From positions 147,538-211,537 of the forward strand of contig NZ_LMFP01000027.1 in assembly GCF_001426885.1 (NCBI RefSeq): a DNA stretch of 64,000 nt, read 5' to 3'. Under the pieces are notes generated by a model. The model was not told the DNA's origin. It made no database searches and saw only the letters and a program-made list of their open reading frames with translations. The stretch comes from Pelomonas sp. Root1444. GTDB lineage: Bacteria; Pseudomonadota; Gammaproteobacteria; Burkholderiales; Burkholderiaceae_C. Below, one piece after another: positions 9,299 through 27,684 of this stretch. How positions within the stretch are numbered: position 1 is the first letter of the stretch; each line of letters begins with the position of its first letter. Made by a program: the position numbers and the translations under genes.

Positions 9299-10099
9299 AT
9301 GAAGAAGTCCCATTCACTCCACGCGCTTGCCCTCACCGTTGTGACAGTTGCGGCGGCCTTGCTGCCGGCCGCCGCGTTCAGCGCCGAGACGGCCGCCGCC
9401 CACCACGCAGCGCACCCCGCTCACTGGACCTACAGCGGCGCGACCGGCCCCGCCAAGTGGTCCAGCATCGACGAGAAGTTCGGCACCTGCGCGCTCGGCC
9501 ACACCCAGTCGCCCATCGACATCCGCACGGCGGACGTTCACGCCGCCGCCCTGCCCGCGATCAGCTTCGACTACAAGCCCACGCCGCTGAAGATCATCGA
9601 CAACGGCCACACGGTCCAGGTCAACATCGCGCCGGGCAGTTCCATCACCGTGGGCGACAAGCGTTACGACCTGCTGCAATTCCACTTCCACAAGCCCAGC
9701 GAGGAGCGGCTCAACGGCAAGGCCTATCCGCTCGTGGCTCATCTCGTTCACAAGAGCGAGGACGGCAAGCTGGCCGTGGTGGCGGTGCTGATGGACAAGG
9801 GTGCCCGGCACCCGCTGGTCCAGGCCGTGTTCGACAACCTGCCCAAGGCCAAGGAAAAAGAGTCCGCAGTCCCCGGCATCGGCATCGACCTGAACGCCCT
9901 GCTGCCCGACAACCGCGCCTACTACAGCTTCGCCGGCTCGCTGACCACCCCGCCCTGCAGCGAGGAGGTGAGCTGGTTCGTGCTGAAGACGCCGACGCAG
10001 GTCTCGGCAGAACAGATCGCCCGCTTCGGCCGCGTCTACGCGATGAACGCCCGGCCAGTGCAGCCGCTCAACGGTCGGCTCGTCCAGGTCAGCGAGTAA
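9299..10099 (+). CDS. Periplasmic alpha-class carbonic anhydrase
   Basis: A 266-residue protein with a Sec signal peptide (cleavage near AFSA-E, about residue 29). It catalyses reversible hydration of CO2 in the periplasm. The three zinc His are visible: QFHFHKPSEE (residues 129 and 131) and VAHLVHK (148). Also present are the active-site segment GSLTTPPCSEEV and the disulfide pair formed by the Cys of FGTCALG and PPCSE, typical of bacterial alpha enzymes. A ribosome site (AAAGGAAG) precedes the start. It is convergent with ligA, with a 16-bp gap, and appears monocistronic. Confidence 0.96.
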   Translation: MKKSHSLHALALTVVTVAAALLPAAAFSAETAAAHHAAHPAHWTYSGATGPAKWSSIDEKFGTCALGHTQSPIDIRTADVHAAALPAISFDYKPTPLKIIDNGHTVQVNIAPGSSITVGDKRYDLLQFHFHKPSEERLNGKAYPLVAHLVHKSEDGKLAVVAVLMDKGARHPLVQAVFDNLPKAKEKESAVPGIGIDLNALLPDNRAYYSFAGSLTTPPCSEEVSWFVLKTPTQVSAEQIARFGRVYAMNARPVQPLNGRLVQVSE

Positions 10100-10115
10100 G
10101 GCGACCGGGCGCCAC

Positions 10116-16079
<5,964 letters not shown>

Positions 16080-16090
16080 GGAGGCACGTC

Positions 16091-16414
16091 ATGCGCAAGA
16101 CCAGGATCACCCTGCTGCTCGCCGGCCTGTTGGCCGCCGCCACCACGCTGCCGGCCCACGCCGGGCCCGACGAGGCCTTGAACAAGGCCGGCTGCGTGGC
16201 CTGCCACGCCCAGGACAAGAAGCTGGTGGGGCCGGCGTTCAAGGAGATCGCGGCCAAGTACCGCGGCCAGAAGGAAGCTGCCGTTCAACTGGCCGACAAG
16301 GTCCGCAAGGGCGGCAAAGGCGTCTGGGGCCCCATCCCGATGCCCGCCAACGGGCCGGACAAGATCAGCGATGCCGACCTGAAGGCGGCGCTGGACTGGG
16401 TGCTGGCGCTGTAG
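16091..16414 (+). CDS. nirM: Cytochrome c-551/c-552 type electron donor to NirS
   Basis: A 107-residue protein with a signal peptide (cleavage near AHA-G) and a mature class I cytochrome c: haem motif CVACH near residue 35 and the methionine-ligand region WGPIPMPANG near residue 87. Such c-551 proteins carry electrons to cytochrome cd1. The gene lies 11 bp after nirS and has a GGAGG ribosome site, so it is co-transcribed. Both NirM and the related NirC are small monohaem cytochromes; the short c-551-like size favours NirM. Confidence 0.87.
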   Translation: MRKTRITLLLAGLLAAATTLPAHAGPDEALNKAGCVACHAQDKKLVGPAFKEIAAKYRGQKEAAVQLADKVRKGGKGVWGPIPMPANGPDKISDADLKAALDWVLAL

Positions 16415-16422
16415 CTGGGCCG

Positions 16423-17115
16423 TCAGCACTGGCCCGCCGCATGGCGGGCCAGTGCGGCCGGGTCGGGCAGCCGGATGTCGCGCCGCTCGACCTGCAGCAG
16501 CCCGGCTGCCTCCAGCTCGTGCAGCACGCGCGAGAAGTACTCGGGCGTGAGCGACAGCAGCGAGGCCACCGTGGCCTTGGCAGCGGGCAGGCTGATGAGA
16601 GCGGGGCCGGGCTGGTCCGGGTCCACGTCGCGCAGCAGGTAGCCGACGATGCGCTGCAGGCCCGACTGCAGCGCGCTGGCCTGCACGTCCTGCACCAGGC
16701 CGTGCACGCGCCGCGACATGCCCGACAGCATCCGCAAGGCAAAGCCGGTGTCGCACTGCAGCTCGTGCAGCACAGCCTGGCGCGGCACCTCCAGCAGCAG
16801 CACGTCGGTCAGCGCCTGGGCGTTGATCGGACACGGGCACTGCAGGAAGACCAGCGCCTCTGCGAAGCTGCGGCCGGGGCCGACCAGCTCGATGACCTTC
16901 TCGTTGCCGTTGGGTGCCGTCATGTAGAGCCGCACCTGCCCGCGCGCGACGATGAAGAACGCGTCGCAGGGCTGACCGGCCCACAGCACCGGCTCGCCGC
17001 GGTCGAAGCGGCGCAGCCGGCAGGCGCTGGCCAGCCGCTCCAGCGCCGCGTCGTCCACGTCGGTGAACAGCGGCTGGCTGCGCAGGAACTGGGGAAGGTT
17101 GAACGGGGCGAGCAT
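16423..17115 (-). CDS. Crp/Fnr-family regulator, DNR-like
   Basis: A 230-residue regulator with an N-terminal cyclic-nucleotide-binding-type beta-roll (residues about 10-125) and a C-terminal winged helix (KATVASLLSLTPEYFSRVLHEL, about 175-205). Its Cys residues do not form the N-terminal four-Cys iron-sulfur pattern of FNR, which points to the DNR/NnrR type that senses NO through haem. It sits convergent to nirM, and FNR-like boxes lie before both it and nirS. A role as nitrite/NO-responsive activator of nirS is likely, with autoregulation possible. Confidence 0.88.
   Translation of the reverse strand: MLAPFNLPQFLRSQPLFTDVDDAALERLASACRLRRFDRGEPVLWAGQPCDAFFIVARGQVRLYMTAPNGNEKVIELVGPGRSFAEALVFLQCPCPINAQALTDVLLLEVPRQAVLHELQCDTGFALRMLSGMSRRVHGLVQDVQASALQSGLQRIVGYLLRDVDPDQPGPALISLPAAKATVASLLSLTPEYFSRVLHELEAAGLLQVERRDIRLPDPAALARHAAGQC
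16426..16455. terminator. Long perfect hairpin between nirM and the regulator gene
   Basis: A 13-bp perfect inverted repeat (GCACTGGCCCGCC and its complement) encloses a 4-base loop. It starts 12 bp after the nirM stop and lies inside the last codons of the convergent regulator gene. There is no U-tract on either side, so it would be a roadblock or mRNA 3'-end stabiliser rather than a classical intrinsic terminator. Confidence 0.5.
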
Positions 17116-17154
17116 CGTTGGCGCGCATGCTGCAGGCGCGCCGGCCGGGCCCCA

Positions 17155-17168
17155 TTGACGCCGATCAA
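17155..17168. promoter_or_regulatory. FNR/DNR-like box upstream of the Crp/Fnr gene
   Basis: TTGACGCCGATCAA matches TTGAT-N4-ATCAA with one mismatch. It is centred about 46 bp before the start codon of the Crp/Fnr gene and overlaps the stop codon of the upstream CNNM/CBS gene (17165-17167). It suggests that the regulator is induced by itself or by another FNR family member. Confidence 0.65.
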
Positions 17169-18466
17169 GCCGACGGCGCGTCGCCCCTTCCCGTGATCAT
17201 GACCTGGTCGACGCGGTGGCTGTCCACGTCGACCACCTCGAAACGCCAGCCCTTCCACTCGACCACGTCGGTGCGGCGCGGGATGCGCCGCAGCATCACC
17301 ATCAGGAAACCCGCCAGCGTGTCGTAAGTGCCGGCATGCGGCCAGTCGTCGATGCCCAGCGCGCGCTCCACGTCTGGGATGGGCGTGACGCCGTCGGCCA
17401 GGAACGAGCCGTCCTCGCGCCGCACGATCTGCTCCTCGTCATGCGAGGCGATCAGGCTGCCCATCACGGTGCTCATCACGTCGTTCAGCGTGATGATGCC
17501 GACCACGCGGCTGTACTCGTTGACGATGACGGCGAAGTCTTCATGGGCCTCGCGGAACTGCATCAGCATCTCGGACAGCGTCAGCCGGTCCGGCACGATG
17601 AGCACCTTCTTGACCAGCACGCCGCCGTCCGCGCGCAGGGACAGCGGCTCGTCGCGCAGCACGCGCTGGAACAGGTCGGTCGCGTCGACGTAGCCGACGA
17701 CCTGGTCGATGTCACCGTCGCAGATCAGGTAGGTCGAATGCGGCGTGTCGGCGATGCGGTTGCGGATCAGCGCGTCGTCGTCGTCGCGCGAGAAGAACAC
17801 GATGCGCTCGCGGTTGGTCATCACCGTCTCGACGGTGCGGGTGTCCAGTTCGAACACGTTGGCGATGACCTGCTGCTCCTCGTCGGCCACGACGCCGGCC
17901 TGGTAGCCGGCCTCGGTCAGCGCCAGGATGTCGCGGTGGCTGATGGTCTCGTCGCGCTTGGCCGGCAGGCCCAGCACGCGGATCAGGCCCTCGGTGATGC
18001 TGCTGAACAGCCAGGCCAGCGGCTTGAGCAGGCGGCACAGCAGCAGCATCGGCCCGACCAGCGCCATCGCGACGCGCTCGGGCTCGTTCATCGACAGGCG
18101 CTTGGGCACCAGGTCGGCCAGCACGATGAACAGCGACGTGATGCTGATGAAGGAGGCCGCGAAGCCCAGCGTCGCCGCCGGCTCGGGTGCCACCACCAGG
18201 CGCAGCAGGCCCTCGAAATGAGGCGTGAAGGCGCCCTCGCCGACGATGCCGGCCAGGATGGCGACGGTGTTGACGCCGATCTGCACGACGGTGAAGTAGT
18301 CGCCCGGGTGCTCCTGCACGGCCAGCACCTGGGCCGCGCGGGCGTCGCCCGAATCGGCGCGCTGCTGCAGGTTGAGCCGGCGCGACGCGGCCAGCGACAA
18401 CTCGGCCATCGAGAAGAAGGCGCTGCCGAGGATCAGCAGGCTGATCAGCAGCAGCGATGTCGTCAT
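17165..18466 (-). CDS. CNNM/CBS-domain membrane protein (HlyC/CorC family, YtfL-like)
   Basis: A 433-residue protein with an N-terminal CNNM transmembrane domain (residues 1-190, three to four helices with the motif VADLVPKRLSMNEPE), two CBS domains (about 215-335: MTNRERIVFFSR, VVGIITLNDVMSTVMG) and a C-terminal CorC/HlyC transporter-associated domain (RREDGSFLADGVTPIPDVERAL). Family members take part in Mg2+ or polyamine homeostasis; the exact substrate is uncertain. Its ATG overlaps the zipA stop (ATGA), so it is translationally coupled to smc-zipA. Confidence 0.92.
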   Translation of the reverse strand: MTTSLLLISLLILGSAFFSMAELSLAASRRLNLQQRADSGDARAAQVLAVQEHPGDYFTVVQIGVNTVAILAGIVGEGAFTPHFEGLLRLVVAPEPAATLGFAASFISITSLFIVLADLVPKRLSMNEPERVAMALVGPMLLLCRLLKPLAWLFSSITEGLIRVLGLPAKRDETISHRDILALTEAGYQAGVVADEEQQVIANVFELDTRTVETVMTNRERIVFFSRDDDDALIRNRIADTPHSTYLICDGDIDQVVGYVDATDLFQRVLRDEPLSLRADGGVLVKKVLIVPDRLTLSEMLMQFREAHEDFAVIVNEYSRVVGIITLNDVMSTVMGSLIASHDEEQIVRREDGSFLADGVTPIPDVERALGIDDWPHAGTYDTLAGFLMVMLRRIPRRTDVVEWKGWRFEVVDVDSHRVDQVMITGRGDAPSA

Positions 18467-19514
18467 CAGCTGAAGAGCCTTCGCGCCGCCGGCGAGCCGG
18501 CCGCCAGGTCGCGTTCCGCCAGTGCCTGGTACAGCTTCTTCAGCTCCACGTCGATGGCGGCGAAGGCATGCAGGCCCAGCACCTGCCCGCGGTCGTCGCA
18601 GACCTCGGCTTCCAGGTCGCGAGCCAGCGCGCGGGCCGACTCCTGCCAGAGCGCGAAGGGCTCCTGGTCCGACGGCGTCTGGGGCACGTCCAGCGACAAC
18701 GTCAGCTCCCGCAGCGACAGCGCCTCGGGGTCTTCGGCCAGCGCGGCCTGGGCGTCGAACTGCAGCGTCAGCACCGGCGGTGCGCCCTCCTCGCCGGACG
18801 GCATGACGAGGCGGCCCGGCAGCGCGCCCGCCACGAAGCCGTGACGGCCGGCGGCCTGCTGCACGAAGCCGGGCGTCCAGGCGGCGGCCTTGGCGCGCAG
18901 CAGCAGCGCCAGCTGGGCGTCGTGGCTGGCGGCGAACTGGTCCAGCTCGCGGGCGCGGGCGACGACGTCGAGCATGTCGGGGAACTGCACGAAGCCGCCG
19001 ATGCCATCGGCAAACGCCTGGATCTTCTGCACGAACTCCGAGTACTCGATCTCGTTGAGGGCGCCGCTGCGGTTGGCCATCTTCACGCCGGCCTGGAACT
19101 CGCTGTAGCGCTGCCCGGGCGTGGGCAGCTCCCACTCGCCCGTCTGGGCGTTCAGGCCTTCGATCTGGAACGGCTTGGTGCCGGCGCGGCGGCTGCCCGG
19201 CTGGTGCTGCAGCGCCATCTCGCCCGAGGCGGGCGTCTCGACGGTGATGGTGGCGATGGCGTCGATCAGCGCGTCGACCCGCGAGGATGGCCGGCGGGGC
19301 GGGCGGGCGACGGCCGGGAGGGTCGCCTCCAGCGCGTCGGCCGCCGCGGCAGGGTCGTCGCCGAGAACCGGCGCCGGGGCATCGAAATGGGGTTCCTCCG
19401 GCGGCAGCACCGCGCGCTTGGGGCCGGCCTTGCGCGCCGTCCAGGCGCCATGGGCAATGACGGCCGCCAGCACCAGGCCGCCGAGGATGGCGAGCAGCGT
19501 CGTGAGGCTGAGCG

Positions 19515-19518
<4 letters not shown>
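18466..19518 (-). CDS. zipA: Cell division protein ZipA (FtsZ-binding)
   Basis: A 350-residue protein with an N-terminal membrane anchor (residues 5-24), a Pro/Ala-rich linker and a C-terminal ZipA FtsZ-binding domain (about 205-335, including GGFVQFPDMLDVVARARELD upstream and LTLSLDVPQTP). It tethers the Z-ring to the membrane. Overall sequence identity to enteric ZipA is low, as is normal in Betaproteobacteria; the assignment rests on topology, domain and position directly after smc. Its start overlaps the smc stop (ATGA). Confidence 0.88.
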
Positions 19519-23030
<3,512 letters not shown>

Positions 23031-23067
23031 GAAGACAGGCGCGTAAGCCTTTGATTTGGCTAAAGAA

Positions 23068-23088
23068 AAGCGCCTTTGACGGGCGCTT
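23068..23088. other. Stem-loop in the smc/queF divergent leader
   Basis: AAGCGCC and its complement GGCGCTT form a 7-bp stem with a 7-base loop, 38 bp before the smc start. On the minus strand it is followed by CTTTTCTTTA, resembling a weak intrinsic terminator or attenuator in the smc leader. On the plus strand it would lie in the queF leader and has no preQ1-riboswitch-like pattern. Confidence 0.35.
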
Positions 23089-23131
23089 CGACGGGGTCGG
23101 ATGATAGCATTCGCCCCCTCGCAAGACCCCC

Positions 23132-23629
23132 ATGATCATGGCCACCAAGAAGTCCACCGCCCCCGTCGCCAAGAAGAACAGACCCAAGATGCGCGAGGTG
23201 CCCAAGAACCCGCCGACCAAGCCGAGCAAGGACATCCTGGTCTTTCCCAACCCCAACCCCGAGCGCGACTACGTCATCCAGTTCCAGGTGCCCGAGTTCA
23301 CCTGCCACTGCCCGCTGACCGGCCAGCCCGACTTCGCGCACTTCACCATCGACATGATTGCGGACGAGCTCTGCGTGGAGCTCAAGAGCCTGAAGATGTA
23401 CTTCTGGAGCTATCGCAACGAGGGCGCCTTCCACGAGAAGGTCACCAACACCATCCTCGACGACATCATCAAGGTGACCGACCCGCGCTTCATCCGCATC
23501 ACCGCCAAGTGGTACGTGCGCGGCGGCATCTACACCAACGTGGTGGCCGAGCACCGCAAGCCCGGCTGGACGCCCGCGCCGAGGGTGGACCTGCCGGCGC
23601 ATGGCTTCGAATCGGGGATGCTGGGCTGA
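23132..23629 (+). CDS. queF: NADPH-dependent preQ0 reductase QueF (type I)
   Basis: A 165-residue protein that reduces preQ0 to preQ1 in queuosine tRNA modification. The QueF signatures are visible: catalytic-Cys segment [16 protein letters not shown] (about residues 52-67) and the substrate-binding segment [20 protein letters not shown]. An extra Lys/Pro-rich N-terminus ([16 protein letters not shown]) is common in betaproteobacterial members. The start at 23132 or at 23138 (MATKK) cannot be separated; no clear ribosome site is visible. Its stop overlaps the start of dapC (TGATG). Confidence 0.95.
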   Translation: MIMATKKSTAPVAKKNRPKMREVPKNPPTKPSKDILVFPNPNPERDYVIQFQVPEFTCHCPLTGQPDFAHFTIDMIADELCVELKSLKMYFWSYRNEGAFHEKVTNTILDDIIKVTDPRFIRITAKWYVRGGIYTNVVAEHRKPGWTPAPRVDLPAHGFESGMLG

Positions 23630-24819
23630 TGAATCCCTTGCTTGATCGGCTGCAGCCTTATCCGTTCGAACGCCTGCGCGAGCTGACCACGGGCATCCAG
23701 CCCAATCCCGATCTGGCGCCCATCTCGCTGGGCATCGGCGAGCCCCGCCACGCCGCGCCCAGCCTGATCGCGGAAGCGATCAACGGCGCCATGGCGGGCC
23801 TGTCGGGCTATCCGGCCACCGGCGGCACGCCCGCGCTGCGCGAGGCCATCGCCGGCTGGATCGGCCGCCGCTACGGGTTGACGCTCAACGCGGCCACGCA
23901 AGTGCTGCCGGTCAACGGCTCGCGCGAGGCGCTGTTCGCCATCGCGAAGACGGTGGTCGATGCAAGTCGCGCGGGCGCGACGGTCGTCTGCCCCAACCCC
24001 TTCTATCAAATCTACGAAGGCGCGGCGCTGCTGGCGGGCGCCGAGGTCGCATTCGCCAACGCCGACCCGGCGCGCAACTTCGCGGTCGACTGGCGCCAGA
24101 TCGACGACGCGACCTGGGCGAAAACGCAGCTGATCTATGTCTGCTCGCCGGGCAACCCGAGCGGCGCGGTGATGCCGCTCGCCGAATGGCAGGCGCTGTT
24201 CGAGCTGAGCGACCGGCACGGCTTCGTCATCGCGTCCGACGAGTGCTACTCGGAGATCTACTTCCGCGATGACGCCCCGCTCGGCGGCCTGGAGGCCGCG
24301 GCCAAGCTCGGCCGCCACGACTTCAAGAACCTGATCGCCTTCACGTCGCTGTCCAAGCGCTCCAACGTGCCGGGCCTGCGCTCCGGCTTCGTCGCCGGCG
24401 ACGCGGCTTTGCTGAAGAAGTTCCTGCTCTACCGCACCTACCACGGCAGCGCGATGAGCCCGCTGGTGCAGGCGGCCAGCATCGCGGCGTGGAACGACGA
24501 GGCGCATGTCATCGAGAACCGCGCGCGCTACCGCCACAAGTTCGCCGCCGTCACGCCGCTGCTGGCCAACGTGCTCGACGTTGCGCTGCCGGACGCCGGC
24601 TTCTACCTGTGGGCCGGCGTTCCCGGCGGTGACGATGTCGCGTTCGCCCAGGAGTTGCTCGCTCAATACAATCTCGTCGTCCTGCCGGGCAGCCTGCTCG
24701 CCCGGCCTGCCCACGGCGTCAATCCGGGCGCCGGCCGCATCCGCCTGGCCCTGGTGGCCGACGAGGCCGAATGCCTTGAAGCCGCCCGCCGCATCGTCTC
24801 CTTCACGCAATCTCCTTGA
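23629..24819 (+). CDS. dapC: N-succinyldiaminopimelate aminotransferase DapC
   Basis: A 396-residue fold-type I PLP aminotransferase. The PLP lysine lies in [15 protein letters not shown] and the substrate-binding region includes [12 protein letters not shown]. It transaminates N-succinyl-2-amino-6-ketopimelate in lysine and peptidoglycan-diaminopimelate synthesis. Assignment to DapC rather than a general aminotransferase rests on sequence type and on dapD starting 11 bp downstream. The start overlaps the queF stop. Confidence 0.93.
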   Translation: MNPLLDRLQPYPFERLRELTTGIQPNPDLAPISLGIGEPRHAAPSLIAEAINGAMAGLSGYPATGGTPALREAIAGWIGRRYGLTLNAATQVLPVNGSREALFAIAKTVVDASRAGATVVCPNPFYQIYEGAALLAGAEVAFANADPARNFAVDWRQIDDATWAKTQLIYVCSPGNPSGAVMPLAEWQALFELSDRHGFVIASDECYSEIYFRDDAPLGGLEAAAKLGRHDFKNLIAFTSLSKRSNVPGLRSGFVAGDAALLKKFLLYRTYHGSAMSPLVQAASIAAWNDEAHVIENRARYRHKFAAVTPLLANVLDVALPDAGFYLWAGVPGGDDVAFAQELLAQYNLVVLPGSLLARPAHGVNPGAGRIRLALVADEAECLEAARRIVSFTQSP

Positions 24820-24830
24820 TTCCTCCGTCC

Positions 24831-25655
24831 ATGAACACCGCTGAACTCCAAAGCCTGATCGATCTCGCCTGGGACAACCGCGCGTCCCTCGACCCCGTCA
24901 ACGCGCCCGAAGTGCGTCAGGCCGTCGAGCACGTCATCGCCGAACTGGACGCCGGCCGCCTGCGCGTGGCCACACGCGAGGGCGTGGGCCAATGGACCGT
25001 TCACCAGTGGATCAAGAAGGCGGTGCTACTGTCGTTCCGCCTGAACGACAACCGCATCATGGGCGACAAGGAGCTGACCTTCTTCGACAAGGTGCCCACC
25101 AAGTTCGCCGGCATGACCGAAGCCGAACTGCGCGCCACCGGCGTGCGCGTCGTGCCCCCGGCCGTTGCCCGCCGCGGCAGCTTCCAGGCGAAGAACGTGG
25201 TGCTGATGCCGTCCTACGTGAACATCGGCGCCTATGTCGACGAAGGCGCCATGGTCGACACCTGGGCCACCGTCGGCTCCTGCGCGCAGATCGGCAAGAA
25301 CGTGCACCTCTCCGGCGGCGTGGGCATCGGCGGCGTGCTGGAGCCGCTGCAGGCCAACCCGACCATCATCGAGGACAACTGCTTCATCGGCGCCCGCTCC
25401 GAGGTCGTCGAGGGCGTCATCGTCGAGGAGAACTCGGTCATCTCGATGGGCGTCTACATCGGCCAGAGCACGCCCATCTACGACCGCGCCACCGACACCG
25501 TCAGCTACGGCCGCATCCCGGCCGGTTCGGTCGTCATCTCGGGCTCGCTGCCCAAGGACGGCGGCCGCTACTCGCTGTACGCGGCCATCATCGTGAAGCG
25601 CGTCGACGCCCAGACGCGCTCCAAGACCAGCATCAACGAACTCTTGCGCGCCTGA
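24831..25655 (+). CDS. dapD: Tetrahydrodipicolinate N-succinyltransferase DapD
   Basis: A 274-residue left-handed beta-helix acyltransferase, the normal length for proteobacterial DapD. The N-terminal helical domain ([18 protein letters not shown]) and the hexapeptide-repeat core (about 105-235: [35 protein letters not shown]) are typical. It adds a succinyl group to tetrahydrodipicolinate just before the DapC step. The ATG at 24831 is chosen because family members begin there; a TTG 15 bases upstream is also in frame. Confidence 0.96.
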   Translation: MNTAELQSLIDLAWDNRASLDPVNAPEVRQAVEHVIAELDAGRLRVATREGVGQWTVHQWIKKAVLLSFRLNDNRIMGDKELTFFDKVPTKFAGMTEAELRATGVRVVPPAVARRGSFQAKNVVLMPSYVNIGAYVDEGAMVDTWATVGSCAQIGKNVHLSGGVGIGGVLEPLQANPTIIEDNCFIGARSEVVEGVIVEENSVISMGVYIGQSTPIYDRATDTVSYGRIPAGSVVISGSLPKDGGRYSLYAAIIVKRVDAQTRSKTSINELLRA

Positions 25656-25657
25656 TC

Positions 25658-26827
25658 ATGAGCAGCCCCAGCGCCGGCAACATGGAACGCATCCTGCGGC
25701 TGATGGCCGACAAGGGTGCGTCGGACTGCTACCTGTCGGCCAACATGCCGGTGCTGATCCGCATCAACGGCCAGACCGTGCAGTTGTCCGACCAACTCCT
25801 GACGCCGCCGCAGCCGCGCCAGTTGATCGCCGAAGTCGTCGACCCTGCCAGCCTGGCGGAGCTGGACAACTCGGGCGAACTCAACATGGCCGTGTCGGTG
25901 CGCGGCGTGGGCAGCTTCCGGCTGTCGGGTTTCCGGCAGCGCGGCTCCATCGCCGGCGTGTTCCGCCACATCCCACACGACATCCCGACACTGGAGAGCC
26001 TGATGCTCCCGCCGGTGCTCGGCACGATGATCAAGGAGAAGCGCGGCCTCATCCTGATGGTGGGCGCCACCGGCACCGGCAAGAGCACCACGCTCGCGTC
26101 CATGCTGGAGATGCGCAACCAGACGATGACCGGGCACATCCTCACCATCGAGGACCCGATCGAGTACCTGTTCAGCAACAAGCGCTCGGTCGTCAACCAG
26201 CGCGAGATCGGCCGGGACACCGCCTCGCTGCAGATCGCGTTGAAGAACGCGCTGCGCCAGGCGCCGGACTGCATCCTGATCGGTGAGATCCGCGACCGCG
26301 AGACGATGACCGCGGCCATCAGCTACTCGCTGTCGGGTCACCTGGTGCTGGCCACGCTGCACGGCAACAACACCTACCACGCACTGAACCGCATCCTGTC
26401 GTTCTACACGCCCGAGTCCCGCCCGGCGCTGCTGAACGACCTGGCGGCCGGCCTCAAGGCCGTCGTGTCGCAGCGCCTGGTGCGCGCCACGGCCGGCGGC
26501 CGGGTGCCGGTGGTGGAGATCCTGCTGAACTCCAAGCTGGTGTCCGAGCTCATCGAGCAAGGCGACTTCGCCGGCGTGAAGGAAGCGATGGAGAAGTCCA
26601 TCGCCGAGGGCTCGCAGACCTACGAAGAGCATTTCGCCAAGCTCATCACCGAAGGCACCATCACCCGCGAGGAAGGCCTGGCCTTCGCCGACTCGCCGAC
26701 CAACCTACTGTGGCGGCTGCAGAACGAGGCACCGGGCCAGCGCCTGGTCAGTGCGCCACGCAGGGAAGAAAAAGCCGCCGACGAGGCGAGCTTCACCGAA
26801 ATCACGCTGGACGTGCGCACCTCTTGA
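25658..26827 (+). CDS. pilU: Type IV pilus retraction ATPase PilU
   Basis: A 389-residue GspE/PilT-type ATPase: N-terminal PAS-like region (MERILRLMADKGASDCYLSA), Walker A GATGTGKST (about residue 130), Asp box (ILTIEDPIEYLF), Walker B (CILIGEIRDRETM) and His box (HLVLATLHGNN). Length and the C-terminal extension after the core (REEGLAFADSPTNLLWRLQ) match PilU more than PilT. It powers pilus retraction together with PilT. It starts 2 bp after the dapD stop, and its stop overlaps the start of prmB. Confidence 0.92.
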   Translation: MSSPSAGNMERILRLMADKGASDCYLSANMPVLIRINGQTVQLSDQLLTPPQPRQLIAEVVDPASLAELDNSGELNMAVSVRGVGSFRLSGFRQRGSIAGVFRHIPHDIPTLESLMLPPVLGTMIKEKRGLILMVGATGTGKSTTLASMLEMRNQTMTGHILTIEDPIEYLFSNKRSVVNQREIGRDTASLQIALKNALRQAPDCILIGEIRDRETMTAAISYSLSGHLVLATLHGNNTYHALNRILSFYTPESRPALLNDLAAGLKAVVSQRLVRATAGGRVPVVEILLNSKLVSELIEQGDFAGVKEAMEKSIAEGSQTYEEHFAKLITEGTITREEGLAFADSPTNLLWRLQNEAPGQRLVSAPRREEKAADEASFTEITLDVRTS

Positions 26828-27684
26828 ACCTGATCTCTTGCATTGAATCCGAAGCCGCCCGCTTGACCCAAGCGGGCTTGTTTTTTGGCCACGGCACGAC
26901 GAATGCCTTCGACGAAGCGGCCTGGCTGGCGCTGTGGCGCCTTCAGCTGCCGTTGGACGCGCTGGACGAGCATGCGGAGCGCGAGCTGAGCGACGCCGAA
27001 CACGCCGCCATCGCGGCGCTGGTCGACGAGCGCATCGCGACCCGCAAGCCCGCCGCCTACCTGACCGGCGAGGCCTGGCTGCAGGGCGTGCCGTTCACCA
27101 TCGACGAGCGCGCCATCGTGCCGCGCAGCTTCATCGCCGAGCTGATCGCCGACGCCAGCATCGACCCCTGGCTGCACCCAGACAGCCGCCGTGTGCTGGA
27201 CCTGTGCACCGGCAACGGCAGCCTGGCCGTGCTGGCCGCGATGGCCTGGCCGGACGTGGAAGTGGATGCGCTGGACATCGACACCCACGCGCTCGCAGTC
27301 GCGAAGCTGAACGTCGAGCGCCACAACCTCGCGCTGCGCGTGCGCCTGCTGCAGGGCGACGGCCTGGCTGGGGCGGATGGACCGTATGACCTGATCCTGT
27401 GCAACCCGCCTTACGTCAACAGCGCCAGCATGGCCGCGCTGCCCGCCGAGTACCGCGCCGAGCCCGAGCTGGCGCTGGCTGGCGGCGCCGACGGCATGGA
27501 CTTCATACGCGCGCTGCTGCGTGCCGCACCCGCCGCGTTGAACGACCAGGGCGTGCTGGTGCTGGAGATCGGCAACGAGCGCGAACACTTCGAGGCCGCC
27601 TTCCCGGCGCTGGAGGTGGTCTGGATGGAGACTTCATCCGGCGCCGATCAGGTGCTGCTGGTGACGAAAGAAAACCTGCTGTGA
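26824..27684 (+). CDS. prmB: Ribosomal protein L3 glutamine N5-methyltransferase PrmB
   Basis: A 286-residue SAM-dependent methyltransferase. The N-terminal region shows the HemK/PrmB pattern RKPAAYLTGEAWLQGVPFTID. SAM motif I is VLDLCTGNGSLAV and the glutamine-binding catalytic motif is CNPPYVN. PrmB methylates Gln of ribosomal protein L3. The best start is a TTG at 26824 that overlaps the pilU stop (TTGA) and gives the expected N-terminus (NLISCIESEAARLTQAGLFF). The frame remains open further upstream but that part is not protein-like. Confidence 0.9.
   Translation: MNLISCIESEAARLTQAGLFFGHGTTNAFDEAAWLALWRLQLPLDALDEHAERELSDAEHAAIAALVDERIATRKPAAYLTGEAWLQGVPFTIDERAIVPRSFIAELIADASIDPWLHPDSRRVLDLCTGNGSLAVLAAMAWPDVEVDALDIDTHALAVAKLNVERHNLALRVRLLQGDGLAGADGPYDLILCNPPYVNSASMAALPAEYRAEPELALAGGADGMDFIRALLRAAPAALNDQGVLVLEIGNEREHFEAAFPALEVVWMETSSGADQVLLVTKENLL

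Noticed and set aside
17165..19135. Long frame suggesting a ZipA-CNNM fusion
   Set aside because: The upstream part is an out-of-frame reading of zipA. The CNNM protein starts at 18466 with an ATGA overlap and a typical first membrane helix.
23031..23131. preQ1 riboswitch before queF
   Set aside because: The leader is short and lacks the preQ1-I or preQ1-II conserved loop and A-rich tail. Only an unrelated 7-bp hairpin is present.
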